Assembly (NCBI RefSeq): GCF_003265705.1
Contig: NW_020313044.1
Coordinates: 6,441,184-6,505,183 of the forward strand
Reading direction: 5' to 3'
Source of the DNA: Callorhinus ursinus
Taxonomy: Eukaryota > Chordata > Mammalia > Carnivora > Otariidae
Length of the DNA: 64,000 nt
This document shows positions 23,126 to 34,432 of this stretch, piece by piece. Position 1 is the first letter of the stretch. Every line of letters starts with the position of its first letter. The notes below the pieces were generated by a model. It saw only the letters and a list, made by a program, of their open reading frames with translations, was not told where the DNA came from and ran no database searches. Made by a program: the position numbers and the translations under genes.

Positions 23126-23670
23126 AGCTACTACTTAGTTATTTTGGGGGTTACCCCCAAACAAAACAAAAACATCAATCCAAAGGGAGAAAGTAGACAT
23201 GCCTTATAGTATTCCATCATCAGTCATCTAGTGGTATTTTAATTTCCATTTTCTTTACATCTAAGGAATGATTGTGTTCTAGGTATAGGCTCTTAAAGCT
23301 GCCCCACTCTTAAGTGATCTGATTGTACAAGGACAAGATATTCCTCTTCTGTTACAAGTACTCCTGCCTCTTAATTAAAGGATAACTGAAGAAGATTAGC
23401 AAGCCTTTTCACAAGTGCTCAAACTTGATAAAGAAAAAAAACTAGGATCTTGACACTTATTTACCAGATAATGAAGGAGAGGTCAGAAAGATTTACTATT
23501 TCGTTAAATCTCTTACAAAACATGAGTGATAAAATGACAGAGTTCATACTGTGAGGGTACATTTTCAATTTTTAGGCACCTGAAAATGTTAAAGTTTTTT
23601 ACTTAACTACTACATATTTTTCTTAAACTTTAAATTTTTCTTTAACTTTTCTTAAACTTTAAAAAGAAGC
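23126..23670. other. Unassigned AT-rich sequence
   Basis: No gene or named repeat. A small local repeat of 'cttaaactttaaa' units occurs at 23623-23664. Confidence 0.4.
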
Positions 23671-23677
23671 ATATGTG

Positions 23678-23884
23678 AGGCTCCCGGGTGGTTCAGTCGT
23701 TAAGCATCTGCCTTTGGCTCAAGTCATGATCCCAGGGTCCTGGGATCGAGCCCCACATCAGGCTCCCTGCTCCGTGGGAAGCCTGCTTCTCCCTCTCCCA
23801 CTCCCCCTGCTTGTGTTTCCTCTCTCGCTGTCTCAATCTCTCTGTCAAATAAATAAATAAAATCTTTAAAAAAACAAAAAAAAT
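23678..23884 (+). mobile_element. Can-SINE
   Basis: Head aggctcccgggtggttcag; tail AAATAAATAAATAAAATCTTT plus A-rich end. Short target duplication catatgtg just before (about 23670-23677) and after (23885-23892). Confidence 0.95.
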
Positions 23885-24620
23885 CATATGTGTGTGTATA
23901 TGTATATACACACATATATACAATCTCCAAATTATGTAAAAAATGTGTGTGATTAATGTGCATTATGCACTTATGTATGCATATATTCTCACACACACGT
24001 ACACACAAATGTTCGGCTGGCATGAGGACATGTATGTAAACACATGCAGAAAGGTCTGGAAGAATATACAAACTATGAATTCTTCTCTAGACGTCAAAGC
24101 AGTGGAGGTAGATTGAGGAAGACAGAGATAGCAGAAAGCCAAAGATGATGATATTTAGTGGTCTCACTTTATATGGAAAGCACAGATTTCTTTTGTACAA
24201 GAGCCTTAAAAATGTTCATACTTTTTGACTTAATTCTCCTTTATAAATTCATCCTATAATCTTGAAAGTAGAAAAGATTTATATATAAAGATATTTTCTA
24301 CATAACTATTTATAATAAGAAATATGTGAAACATCTTCATAATCATAGTAGATTCTTATCACAGAATATTTAGTTATTAAAATGGTAGTTATGAAGAATT
24401 ATCTGACATGAAGAAATACTGAGACTAAAAAATTCAGGATGCAATTGTATATGTATAGCATTATCTTTACTATGTAAGAAATCTAAAAGTTTTGAAAATA
24501 AATGCCAAAATATTAATATTTATCTCTAGGCTCTTAGGGCTCTAGATGAGTTTTTTTCTTCTTATTTATAATTTTCCACAATGACTTTTCTACAATGAGT
24601 CCAATTCTGCAATTGTAAAA
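23885..24620 (+). mobile_element. Old L1 (L1M-type) 3' UTR
   Basis: A (TG/TA)n-rich part (23886-24008), 'aaaggtctggaagaatatacaaac', 'ttataaattcatcctataat', 'aaaatggtagttatgaagaatt' and 'ttataattttccacaatgacttttctacaatga' match the style of old L1 3' UTRs, though somewhat rearranged. The (TG)n part is next to the SINE. Confidence 0.55.
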
Positions 24621-24819
24621 GTTATTCTAAAGTCCTTAGAAATGCAAGTGAGAACACATATTTGAATTAAACTAATTTAAAAATACATATTTTAAGTTTG
24701 AATATTCAAAATGAATTTATAATGTTTTATAGATGAAATAAATTTCAAAAAACTGATTGTCTATTAAACCTGAATGACAATCTCAAAAAATTTTAAATAT
24801 CAAAATCTGTCTTCCCTGG

Positions 24820-26340
24820 ATATAACACAATAAAATTAGAAATTAATAACAAAAGAATGACAAAAATAAAAGATACCAACTTGAAAATCAAAATCAACCT
24901 TCAAAGTAAGTCCCAAAGAGGTAATATAAGTTAAAATTATAAGCTCTTTGCTTTAATGATTGATTTAAAACACGATGTCAAGATCTGTGGGCTATGGTCC
25001 GACTGGTATTCAGTGGAAAATGTATAGCTTTTCATGCATGTACTAGAAAACTAGAAAGAATGAAAATACAACAACTAGAATATAGTGCAAGAAAGTAGCA
25101 AAAGAACATAACCAACTCAAAGAAAGAGAAGACTAGTTACAAAGGCAAAAATAAATGATTTTTTTTAAACCTCAAGTTTGCAAAGTTAGAATTGTTCAAC
25201 AAAATAAAAACTTACTTGACAGTAATATTTTGGCAAATCTCACCAAGGGAAAATGAAAGATGACACCAATAAACCACAGTGGAGACGAAACAGAGAACAT
25301 AACCTTAGATACAGAGATTTAAAAAATTATATCATAAAAAAATTATAGTATGTATAACTCTTTACAAACACATTTAAAAATTGGGATGAAATGAATATTT
25401 TTTTAGGAAAAGAAAATGATCCAAACTGGCTGATGTAGGAAAGCCATTATTAGGGTTCGAAGCCAACAGCCAAGAAAGAATTCTTGAGATGTCTTTAGCG
25501 CAAAAAGGTGGTTTTATTAAAGCACCGGGACAGGACCTGTGAGCAGAAGGAGCAGCACCCGGGTCCTGAGGAATGGCCCATTATATACTTTACAAGTTGG
25601 GAGAGGTTTAGGGATAGCACAAGTCTCTAAGGAATTTTGGGAAGCAAGGTTTCCAGGACCTTGAGGGGGCTAGCTATTGTTGGGAAAAGGTGATTTATTA
25701 CCAGCTAATAAAACCTTAGTCATGAGACCTTTCAGATGTATATCGTTGGGCCATATGCTTGGGGGATGATTGCCAACACGTAGCTTGGAGGGTTTAGAGA
25801 TAAAGGAAGTTTCCAAAGGAATTCTTCTACGTTAAAGTAGGCTTACGGGATGGGGTGGAGGGTGCTGTGAGGCTAGGATTGCCTTTTGCCCTTAGCCAAG
25901 TATTAACATTGAGGCAGTTGAATCCCTAGAGGAATGTCACTCTACCTGTTTCAAGGACTTGTCAATGGGCTGTAGGTAGTAAAGAAATTTAATAATTTTT
26001 CTTCTGCCTTTGTTTCCCACATCCCTGGCTACAAAAGAAGTAAAAATCCTGAACAGACTAATAATAATAGAAGAAACTAAAAATGTATTCTGATAACTTC
26101 TTCTAAAAAAAAATCACCAGACACAATAGTTAGAATTCTGACATTTTTTTTCCATAACAAAGAACTTCACTTTTTGAAAAAATGTTCTGGAGCTTTGAAA
26201 AATACAGAAAAATTTCTATCATTTTATAGAATTAGCATAGCCAGGAAACCAAAATCTATCTATGCTAGCATATATACAAAAACACTCCATGCCAATTTCA
26301 CTTATGAATATAGATTTTTTTAAAAATAAATAAGATATTA
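24820..26340 (+). mobile_element. Old L1 (L1M-type) ORF2 remnant, split by a solo LTR
   Basis: Two segments, 24820-25433 and 26022-26340, are parts of one diverged ORF2. The left piece ends in 'aaaatgatccaaactggct'; the right resumes 'ctacaaaagaagtaaaaatcctgaacagac' and includes 'tcacttatgaatatagat' from the RT-upstream region. No frame survives. The LTR at 25434-26021 separates them. Confidence 0.75.
25434..26021 (-). mobile_element. Solo LTR of an ERV1-like endogenous retrovirus
   Basis: Its ends are short inverted repeats: tgtaggaaa at the left and tttcccaca at the right, giving the TG..CA form on the minus strand. On that strand there is a TATA-like motif (complement of attatatac, about 25582-25590) and, downstream, an AATAAA signal (complement of tttatt, about 25513-25518). 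That is U3-R-U5 order. It sits inside an old L1, whose sequence resumes after it. CTGGCT occurs a few bases outside each end, but a clean 4-6 base target duplication is not visible. No gag, pol or env remains, so this is the residue of LTR-LTR recombination. Confidence 0.75.
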
Positions 26341-26639
26341 GCAACTCAAATGGAGAAGTACATCAGAAGAAAATGATGTATCATCAATTTTGCTCATTTG
26401 CATTTTTTCTTCTCTCTTTCCTGAATCTTTGATTACTTCCTTTCTACTGGATTATTTACTTCAACAGACAAAGAAGCTGATACCTAAAATCTTGAGTAAC
26501 AGCAGACCATCCCTTGATTTCCTATGCCTTTTCAAATACCATTGCATTTCTTTATTCCTCTGCAGCAAAACTTCCCTGAGGAGTTAAGTGTCTACTTTAG
26601 CTGCCTCCACTCCTCATCTTCCATTATCATTCAAGGCAC

Positions 26640-28125
26640 TCCAATCAGGCTTTCACCCGGACATTCCACTGAAAACTCTTTTTGTTAAGGTTTTCAGCTA
26701 TGCTTCCCCTTGTCTAATCCCTTAACTGCTCTTGATGGAGATCCCTCCTTAAAATTCCATCCTCTCTTGGCCTCTGTCACATCTTTCTGCTGCTATTCCT
26801 CCTCTCTCACCTTCTCAGGCTCCTATGTCATCTCCTTTTCCAGTAACTCACATCTAAATGCCACAATGACCAAAAGTCTGATAGTGGATTCTTTTCTTCT
26901 CTGATTATATTCTCTCCCTGTATTATTTCATCTGGTCCTGTGGCTTTAAATTCTATCTACATGCTCCTGAATTCCAAGTTGATATCTCTAGGACTGATTT
27001 TCCCCTGAGCTCCAGACTCAACCATGTGACTATCTACTTGACATATTCATTTGGCTGTCAACTATGTATTTCAAAATAAACATTTCCCAAACAGAACCCT
27101 TAATCTTCTCTCTCCTCTGTACAGACCACTATTCTCCAGTGTTTGTTATCTCAGTAAATGGCACAATCCACCCAGGTACTCAAGCCAAAAGCCTAGTAAT
27201 CATATCCATTAAATGCAAAGTGAGTCTGATTTATTCTACTTGGTAGTATATCTTGACTGTGTCCATTTCTCTCCATCCACTGCTGCCAAACTAGTCAAGC
27301 CACCATCATCTCTCAACTCATACATACAACTTCCTCCTACTTCTATTCTTGTTCACTGGAAGCTTTTCCAGATAGTCTGAGCAGTTGTTTTAAAACATAA
27401 ATCAGACTGTTTCACTATTCTGACCTCTTAATGGCTCTCAGTTTTAATAACGCCTAACTTGCGCTTAGAATAACATTTGAACTACTTGCCCTGGCCTAAA
27501 ATCCTCTTTTTTTAAAAAATATTTTATTTATTTACTTGATATGGGGTGGGGGGTGGGTGGAGAGAGAGAGGGGGCACAAGCAAGGAGAGCGGCAGAGGGA
27601 GAGGGAGAAGCAGGCTCCCTGAGCAGGCAGCCTGATGTGGGATTAGAGCCAGGACCCTGGGACCATGACCTGAGCCAAAGGCAAATGCTTAACTGACTGA
27701 GCCACCCAGGCACCCCTAAAATCCTCTTATTATTTTGGCTCCTATCTACCTCTGAACTCCCACCTCATCCACCTTGCAATAGCCACTTAGATTCACTTTC
27801 TGTTCCTTGGACTAGCAAGCTTCTTCCAACTTTAAGACTTTGTGTTTGTTGTTTACTCCGCCTGGAAAGGTCTTCATAAACTGAGTCTCTGGTCTTGAGC
27901 ATCATCTCAGGGAAGCCTTCCTTGGTGATACTCCTTAGGGTAGGACACTGTTACATTGTTCTCTTTTATTTCCAGCATAGCACTAAAATTACTGTGCTTA
28001 TGTATTTGGCTCCTTGTTTATGCCTCATCTTCCTCCACGAGAATGCAAAGTCTCTGTGGGCACAGCCCTGGCCATATCTCCAACATGTGACATGGAACAG
28101 GTGCTCAATAATTATTTTTCTAATA
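26640..28125 (+). mobile_element. LINE-2 (L2), ORF2 3' part and 3' end, split by a Can-SINE
   Basis: The order matches the LINE-2 consensus: 'ttccactgaaaactctt', 'tcctatgtcatctcc', 'tggctttaaattctatctacatgctcc', 'ccatgtgactatctacttgacat', 'gtcaagccaccatcatctctcaac', 'ttttaaaacataaatcagac', 'ttgcaatagcc' and, at the end, 'acgagaatgcaaagtctctgtggg..caggtgctcaataattatttttct'. It is unusually long for an L2 copy, about 1.28 kb after removing the SINE. The reading frame is broken throughout. Confidence 0.85.
27509..27715 (-). mobile_element. Can-SINE inside L2
   Basis: Reverse orientation: starts with T-rich tail and ends gccacccaggcacccc. Target duplication ctaaaatcctctt (27496-27508) and its copy at about 27716-27728. 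Confidence 0.96.
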
Positions 28126-29128
28126 AAACACAAAATGTTAATTAGCTAAGTATTAAAACTAATAAATGAGTTCAAAATGTGACCAGGTACTATAGCAATA
28201 CTTAAATTTTAGTAGTGTTCCTTTTAACAACAGAAAATAATAGAAAATATAATAGATCTTAAAAATCTCAATCATAATGGCAGAAAAACCTTATTAAACT
28301 ACTATCAGTAAACCTAACAAGAAATATACAAGAACCTATTGTAGGAAAACAATAAAACCTAACCGAAATATAAAAAAGAAAATTTAAGTAGACTAACATA
28401 TCATTTTCCTGGGTGGGATTTAAGAAACCAATTTTCCCAAAATAAAATTACAGATTCAACTCAGTCCCAGTAATAACCTTAAAGGTTAAAAAGAATCTAA
28501 ATGAACCAATTCTAAAATTTACCTGGAGAAGAAAATAAATTAGAATATCTAAGAAAACTTTCTTTTAAAAAAAGGATAATAGAGGGGAAGACTACCTTTT
28601 CTGACATTTTTAAAAATTAGAATTAACTTAAAAATTAAACTTAGAAGTATTAAAATAGTGTAGAAATGTCATAAGAATAGGCAAGCTCAATGGCACAGAA
28701 TAGAAATCCATGTGTATAAAAGAATTTGGATTAAAATAAATGTAATATTTCATGTCAAGAGTAAGGAAATTCTATTTTAAAATGGTGTTGAGAAAATTAT
28801 CAATTTTTTAAATAAAATAAAAATAAATTTGTATCAAGAATTATATAAAAATACAAATTCCTTATGGATTCAAGAGCTAAAACATAAAGCTAGGGAAATA
28901 TTAGAAAAAATATAATTTCTTTAAATTTAGGGGTTGGAAAGATATAAAATCTCAGTAGCTATTAAATGGGCTGATAATTTAAATTCCTTAATGAAAAGTA
29001 AATCATAAATGAATTTTAAAGAGCAGTGAAACTCATATGTGGAATATAAGAAAGTACAAAGGATCATAGGAGAAGGGAGAGAAAACAGAATGGGAAGAAA
29101 TCAGACAGGGAGACAAACCATGAGAGAT

Positions 29129-29328
29129 TCTTATTTATTTATTTATTTATTTATTTATTTGACAGAGAGAAACACAGCAAGAGAGGGAACACAAGCCGGG
29201 GGAGTGAGAGAGGGAGAAGCAGGCTTCCTGCGGAGCAGGGAGCCCGATGCGGGGCTCGATCCCAGGACCCTGGGATCATGACCTGAGCCAAAGGCAGACA
29301 CTTAACGACTGGGCCACCCAGGTGCCCC
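29129..29328 (-). mobile_element. Can-SINE inside L1 3' UTR
   Basis: Reverse orientation, T-rich tail (ATTT)n first, ends gggccacccaggtgcccc. Target duplication accatgagaga present at about 29117-29127 and 29329-29339. Confidence 0.97.
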
Positions 29329-29536
29329 ACCATGAGAGACTTTTAACTATAGGAAACAAACTGAGGGTTGCTGGAGGGGAGGGGGAGGGGGGATGGGGCT
29401 TGGGTGATGGGCATTAAGGAGGGCACTTGAAGTAATGAGCACTGAGTGTTATATGCAACTGATGTATAATTGAACTCTACATCTGAAAATAATGATGTAC
29501 TATATGTTGGCTAATTGAATTTAATTAAAATAAAAT

Positions 29537-29735
29537 AGGGGTGCCTGGGTGGCTCAGTTGTTAAGCGTCTGCCTTCGGCTTGGGTCATGATCCCAGGATC
29601 CTGGGATCGAGCCCCGCCTCGGGCTCCCTGTTCCACAGGAAGCCTGCTTCTCCCTCTCCCACTCCCCCTGTTTGTGTTCCCTCTCTCGCTGTTGTCTCTC
29701 TCTCTGTCAAATAAATAAAATCTTTTTAAAAAATT
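29537..29735 (+). mobile_element. Can-SINE inserted at the L1 poly(A) tail
   Basis: Head ggggtgcctgggtggctcag and tail AAATAAATAAAATCTTTTT, followed by A-rich sequence. It starts right after the L1 'taaaataaaata' tail. Duplicated flanks are A-rich and not decisive. Confidence 0.95.
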
Positions 29736-29984
29736 AATTAAATAAATAAAATAAAATAAAAATTAAAAGCAGTGAGAGACCTGAAGAAATACATAAAATA
29801 CCAAAATAAAAAAAAATACATATAAATCAGTAAAAGGCAACAACATAGAAGAAAAAATGAACAGCCAAGTCAGAAGAAATACAACTGACCAATAAAAACA
29901 TGAATTGATGCTAAATCTTATGAGAAATTATGGAAGTTTCTTTCATTTAAAACACTGATGTTATACCCATCATCATTCTGGCAA

Positions 29985-30022
29985 GAGACTAAAAAAAATG
30001 GGCTCGTGCAACTCAATGGCAA

Positions 30023-30055
<33 letters not shown>

Positions 30056-30365
30056 TTGATTTAAAAATGGGTAAAGGAAGTGAATAGACATTTTTCCAAA
30101 GACATACAAATGGCCAACAGGTACATAAAAGGGTGCTCAACACCATTGGCTATCGTGGAGATCCAAATCCAAACCCCAGTGAGATAGCACCTCATGCCTG
30201 TTAGAATGGCTATCATCAAAAAGACAAGAAATAACAAATGTTGGCGAGGCTGTGGAGAAGGGGAACTCTTGTGCACTATCAGTACATCCACTGTGGAAAA
30301 CAGTATGGAGGTCCCCCAAAAAATTAGAAATAGAACTATCATATGACAGTAACCCCACTCCTGGC
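29985..30365 (+). mobile_element. L1 ORF2 fragment with an (AAT)n expansion
   Basis: 'gggctcgtgcaactcaatggcaaaa', the (AAT)n, then 'aaaatgggtaaaggaagtgaatagacatttttcc' through 'atggaggtcccccaaaaaatt' to 'accccactcctggcagtg'. All are L1 ORF2 landmarks in plus orientation. The next bases turn into the opposite orientation. Confidence 0.8.
30023..30056. repeat. (AAT)n microsatellite
   Basis: About eleven AAT units inside the L1 fragment, grown from its A-rich stretch. Confidence 0.95.
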
Positions 30366-30367
30366 AG

Positions 30368-30445
30368 TGCTATTTTTAATTTTTTGAGGAACTTCTGTTT
30401 TTCCACAGCAGCTGCACCCTTGCACATTCCCACCAACAGGGGGGT
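30368..30445 (-). mobile_element. Inverted L1 piece forming a short fold-back with 30283-30350
   Basis: Read on the minus strand it gives 'tgttggtgggaatgtgcaag', 'gctgctgtggaaaaacag' and 'cctcaaaaaattaaaaata', the same L1 stretch as the plus-strand piece just to its left. The two face each other across a few bases. Confidence 0.8.
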
Positions 30446-30699
30446 TATAGCTCTTCTCAGTCCTACTGAATGATGTGAATCAGGGTATATAACCTCTGTT
30501 TATTCATATGTAGGATGGGAAGAATAATCTGCCCCATACATTGATTATGAGAATAACATAAAATTAAATTAAATCAAATTAAATTAAAAATTGCAAGCTC
30601 ACTGCCTGGCACACCCCATGCTCATAGTCAAAGGACAAATTATTACTGATAGTGGCAGTCCTGGTGATGGTAACAGTAGTGGTAACAGTGAGGGCAGTA

Positions 30700-30911
30700 G
30701 CTCACATTTGTTTGGCTGAGGACTCTGCTGAATCTTTTTGTGCGGCATCTCATTTTATCCTTGTAATCCTCTGAGGAGACTTGTACTGTAGCGTATGTTA
30801 ATAATATCCCGAATTTACAGATGAGCAGACTGAGGGGTGATGAGGGTAAGTAACTACCGGAGATATCATCGAACAAGTCAGACTCTGAAAGTGGAGCTGA
30901 AATTTGGCTGA
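30700..30911 (+). repeat. MIR
   Basis: 'gcatctcattttatccttgtaatcctctgaggagac', 'tttacagatgagcagactgaggg' and 'gactctgaaagtggagctg' are MIR landmarks. A further MIR-like piece ('aacctctgtttattcatatgtagg') occurs near 30490-30525. Confidence 0.75.
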
Positions 30912-30928
30912 CTCCCAAGCTCCTACTC

Positions 30929-31116
30929 TTTTCGGTTTGTTTGTTTAAAGATTTTATTTATTGATTTGAGAGAGAGTGCAAGCTGAGGGGAGGGGCAGAT
31001 GGACAAGCAGACTTCCCAATGAGCCGGGAGCCCAGTGTGGGACTTGGATCCCAGGACTCTTGAGATCATGACCTGAGCGGAAGTCAGAGGCTTAACCGAC
31101 TGAGCCACCAGGCACC
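30929..31116 (-). mobile_element. Can-SINE, diverged
   Basis: Reverse orientation; ends gagccaccaggcacc. Target duplication ctcccaagctcctact (30912-30927) and ctccaaactcctact (31117-31131), imperfect, fitting an older insertion. Confidence 0.92.
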
Positions 31117-31484
31117 CTCCAAACTCCTACTTCTAAACACCATATTGGCTCTTTTTCCTTTGAGCCAGGAGCCAGGAGCCAGGAAGAGTGCCTTCCATGA
31201 TAACCTGGAGACAAAAATTAGCCAGACACACAGCAAATATTGTTTCTTGAAGTAGGCCTGCTGGATTGCTTGCGCCAGATTTACCTTCACAACTGCAACC
31301 TGAGAGTGGAGGCCTGAATTATTGCTCTTTTCTTTCTTTTTTTTAACATATTTCTCAGGAGACTCTAATGTACTGACTTTTGCAAATCACAGGTTAATCA
31401 ATCAAATGATATGGCAGGAACGTGGAATATGCCTTGGCTAAATCTCACCCTTTGTTCTTTCTATCAGAATTGCTAACAGTCCAC

Positions 31485-32840
31485 CGTCTTTTTTTTTTTT
31501 TTTCTTCTTCTTCTTCTTCATTTATTTCTGCTCTAATCTTCATGGTTTCCTTCCTTCCACTGGCTTTGGGCTTTGTTTGTTCTTCTTTTTCTAAGCTCCT
31601 CTAGGTGTAAGGTTGGGTCATTTGAGATTTTCTTGCTTCTTGAGGTAGGCCTGGATTGCTGTAAACTTCCCTCTGAGAACAGCTTCTGCTGGTAGCCCAG
31701 TGTGGGACTGTTGTGTTTTCATTTTCATTTGTCTCCATGTATTTTTTAATTTCCTCTTTGACTTCTTGGTTGACCCGTTCATTGTTTAGTAGCATGTTAT
31801 TTAGCTTCCATGTATTTGTGTGCTTTCCAGATTCTTTCTGCAATTGATTTCTAGTTTCATATCATTGTGGTTAAAAAAAAAAAAAGCATGATATAATTTC
31901 AGAATTTCAATATTTTTTAATTTATCAAGACTTGTTTTGTGGACTAACATGTGATCTATCCTGGAGAATATTCCATGTGCACTTGAAAATAATGTGTATT
32001 CTGCTGTTTTGGGATGGAATATTCTATATATATTTGTTAGGTCCACTGGTCTGATGTGTCATTCAGAGCAACTCTTTCCTTGCTGATTTTCTGTCTCAAT
32101 GATTATCATTGATATAAGTGGAGTGTTAAAGTCCTCTACTACTTTGTATTACTGTTAATTTCTTCCTTTATGTCTGTTAATAATTGCTTTATTCATTCAG
32201 GTGCCCTCATGTTGGGTGCACAGATATTTACAATTGGTATATCCTCCTATTAGGTTGTTCCCTTTATCAACATGTAGTGTCCTTCTTTGTCTCTTGCTAT
32301 GGTCTTTGTTTTAAAGTCGATTGTGTCTGATATAAGTATTGCTTTCCCAGCTTTCTTTTTACTTCCATTTGCATGGTAAATGTTTTTCCATCCCTTCATT
32401 TTCTTTTTTTTTTTTTTAATTATTTATTTATTAGAGAGAGAGAAAGAGAGAGTGGGGGTAGGGGCAGAGGAAGAGGGAGAGAGAGAATTTCCAGCAGACT
32501 CCCCGCTGAGCATGGGGCTCAAACCCACGACCCTGAAATTATGACCTGAGCTGAAATCAAGAGTTGGATGCTTAACCGACTGAGCTGCCCAGGCGTCACC
32601 CCATCCTTTCATTTTCAGTCTGCACGTGTCTTTAGGTCCAAAGTCAATCTCTTGTAGGCAGCATATAGATGAGTCTTGCTTTTTTATCCATTCAGTCACC
32701 CTATGTCTTTATCGGAGCATTTAGTCCATTTACACTTAAAGTAATTATTGACAAGCAAGCACTCGTTGCCATTTGTTCCTTGTTTTACTATTGTTTCAGT
32801 GCTTACTGTTCATTTCCTTTCTTTTTTCTTTTTTCCTTTT
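31485..32840 (-). mobile_element. L1 fragment: ORF2 endonuclease region and inter-ORF part, with a SINE
   Basis: On the minus strand the order is inter-ORF region, then ORF2 endonuclease and the following linker. Broken coding pieces are readable at 31601-31843, 31801-32046 and 32424-32699. It matches the L1 at 58748-64000 between about 61480 and 62530, but is more diverged and 3'-truncated at a T-rich/TTC-rich tract (31489-31520). The SINE at 32404-32600 splits it. Confidence 0.85.
32404..32600 (-). mobile_element. Can-SINE inside L1
   Basis: Reverse orientation, T-rich tail first. Target duplication ccatcccttcattttc (32388-32403) and ccatcctttcattttc (32601-32616), one mismatch. Body close to the older subtype ('aaatcaagagttggatgctt'). 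Confidence 0.95.
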
Positions 32841-34246
32841 TCTATTCCACTACCAAGCAGAAGCCATAACTTCAGATTATCCTCACCACCTATCTGGGAC
32901 ACATTCCTAAGATTACTTGGGGGTTACTCTTGTTTATAATCCACTGGTAATTTAATCAAGTTGAATTAACGTTTTCCTTAATCTAGGTCATTAAAGAAAT
33001 CACGGAGAGCCAGGTCCTCTGGATGAGTTATATAGCCCCCTAGGCACATAAATCCTGAGAAGTATGCAAGCTGGCTCTGAACCAAGGAATGGGGCTGTGT
33101 GTGTGTCTCTCTCTCTGCTTTTCCCATTCTCCCTTCCCTCCTGCTCCATCTCCTCCCTCCTCCACCTCCTCCTCTTTCTTCTCTCAGGGAAAAGATAGAG
33201 AGTAAATTTTTTACCTGCTTCCCCTTCTCTAGCCATATCTCTTCTGTTCCTGGACCTCATTGTTTCTAGGCCACTATACAGGAATTCTTAAAAAAATCTC
33301 TCAACCTTCTAGCACAGAGGAAAGCAGAACACTGAAAGTCATCCCCATCACCTATACATGTGAAGGTCAAAGGCTTCCTCCATGGGAAACTTGTCATGCA
33401 TATTCTTTTTCCTGCTTTACTCTAGTTGGCAGTGACTCAGAATGATATGTGTTTGGAAGCTCCATTGAAACAGACCATCTATAATTTACAATGGCATCCC
33501 TCTCCTGTAGCTGCACCTGAATATCAGGTACAACAGGAAGATTATTTTGGCAGCTAACACCTTCCCTGGGGAATTAGAGCTAGCAGAAGGAACTAACCTT
33601 CTCTCCAATGCACCTGCCTAGAGAAAAAAGGAACCATGGCACAAAACGCTGCTCAATGCCACTCAGTCTTTGTCACGCTCTGAGCCTAGCTTATACTTGC
33701 ACTTAAGGTTGTTGATTTAACTTACATTCTTCCTTTTCAAACATGCATAAAGGGGGTCAGCAGGCAATGTGAGCTTTTCCCCTTTCCCCTCCAATGTTTC
33801 CTGTTTGTGGACTCTCCACAGATGTTTTCTGTTTGCAGCAGCAATGCACCAATAACTTAGTTCTAACAAAAAAGCAAACAGCTTGCCTAATGGCAGTGCA
33901 GCTCTGATGGAAACTCCCCAGCTAGTCAAGGAGGGAATGTGGTTATTGTAAACATTTATTCATCAGGCAGCAGGCTCTATAATCCCATACCCTGTGAACC
34001 CCCCTTGCTGGCCTCTGACCAATCCACCAGGACTTCAAAAGGGACAAGCTGGGGGAAGCATGGAGGCTCTGGAAGGTGCAGCCCCTTTCCCTTGGCTGGA
34101 CAAGCCATCTGCCACTGTGGTGTGGAGAAGCTTGAGCTCATGTTTATGGGGTTTGGAGTGAGCCCCTGGACCAAAAACTGGGCTGTAGTTCTCCTCAAGT
34201 GTGGATAGAGAGGGAGGAACAGCTCCATGGGGGAGGCAGCTCGAGT
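32841..34246. other. Unassigned sequence with a pyrimidine-rich patch
   Basis: Pyrimidine-rich at 33093-33187. Open frames (33000-33260 minus, 33939-34208 plus, 33977-34285 minus) overlap one another and show no domains. No named repeat. Confidence 0.4.
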
Positions 34247-34432
34247 GTAGGGTTGACAGATGTAGCAAACAGAAATATAGAACACCTAGCTGAACTGGAA
34301 TGTCCAACAAAAGATTATCTTAATATAAGTATGTCCCATGCAACATTTGAGACACACTGATACTAAAAAGTTTTTTGTCGTTTATCAGAAATGCAAGTTT
34401 AACTGGGTATCCTGTATTTTATCTGACCCACT
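34247..34432. mobile_element. Palindromic non-autonomous DNA transposon (MER53-like)
   Basis: The left half ends near 'aagtatgtcccatgcaacatt' and the right half 'gatactaaaaagttttttgtcgtttatcagaaatgcaagtttaactgggtatcctgtattttatctgaccc' is its approximate complement. The pattern 'gttgacagat..ggatgtcca' to 'tcctgtattttat' matches the MER53-type palindrome. The 41655 copy is the same family. Confidence 0.65.

Larger units (their letters stand above)
29030..29760 (+). mobile_element. Carnivore L1 3' UTR fragment with two SINEs in it
   Basis: Strongly 5'-truncated: begins near 'actcatatgtggaatataag', has the G-rich tract (29376-29400), and ends 'tactatatgttggctaattgaatttaatt'. One minus SINE interrupts it (29129-29328) and one plus SINE sits at its tail (29537-29735). 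Nearly matching flanks (see the host L1) support target-primed insertion. Confidence 0.85.
28150..29985 (+). mobile_element. Old L1 (L1M-type) ORF2 remnant, split by a younger L1 piece
   Basis: Segments 28150-29029 and about 29770-29985 form one diverged ORF2 3' part ('aattctaaaatttacctggagaag', 'aaattccttatggattcaagagc', 'aaaggcaacaacatagaag..aacagccaagtcagaag'). Between them is a younger L1 3' fragment flanked by a similar repeat: ttaaagagcagtgaaa (about 29014-29029) and ttaaaagcagtgagag (about 29764-29779). Confidence 0.7.

Noticed and set aside
23675..24071. Open frames on both strands around 23.7-24.1 kb
   Set aside because: They arise from the Can-SINE and its adjoining TG/TA-rich tract.
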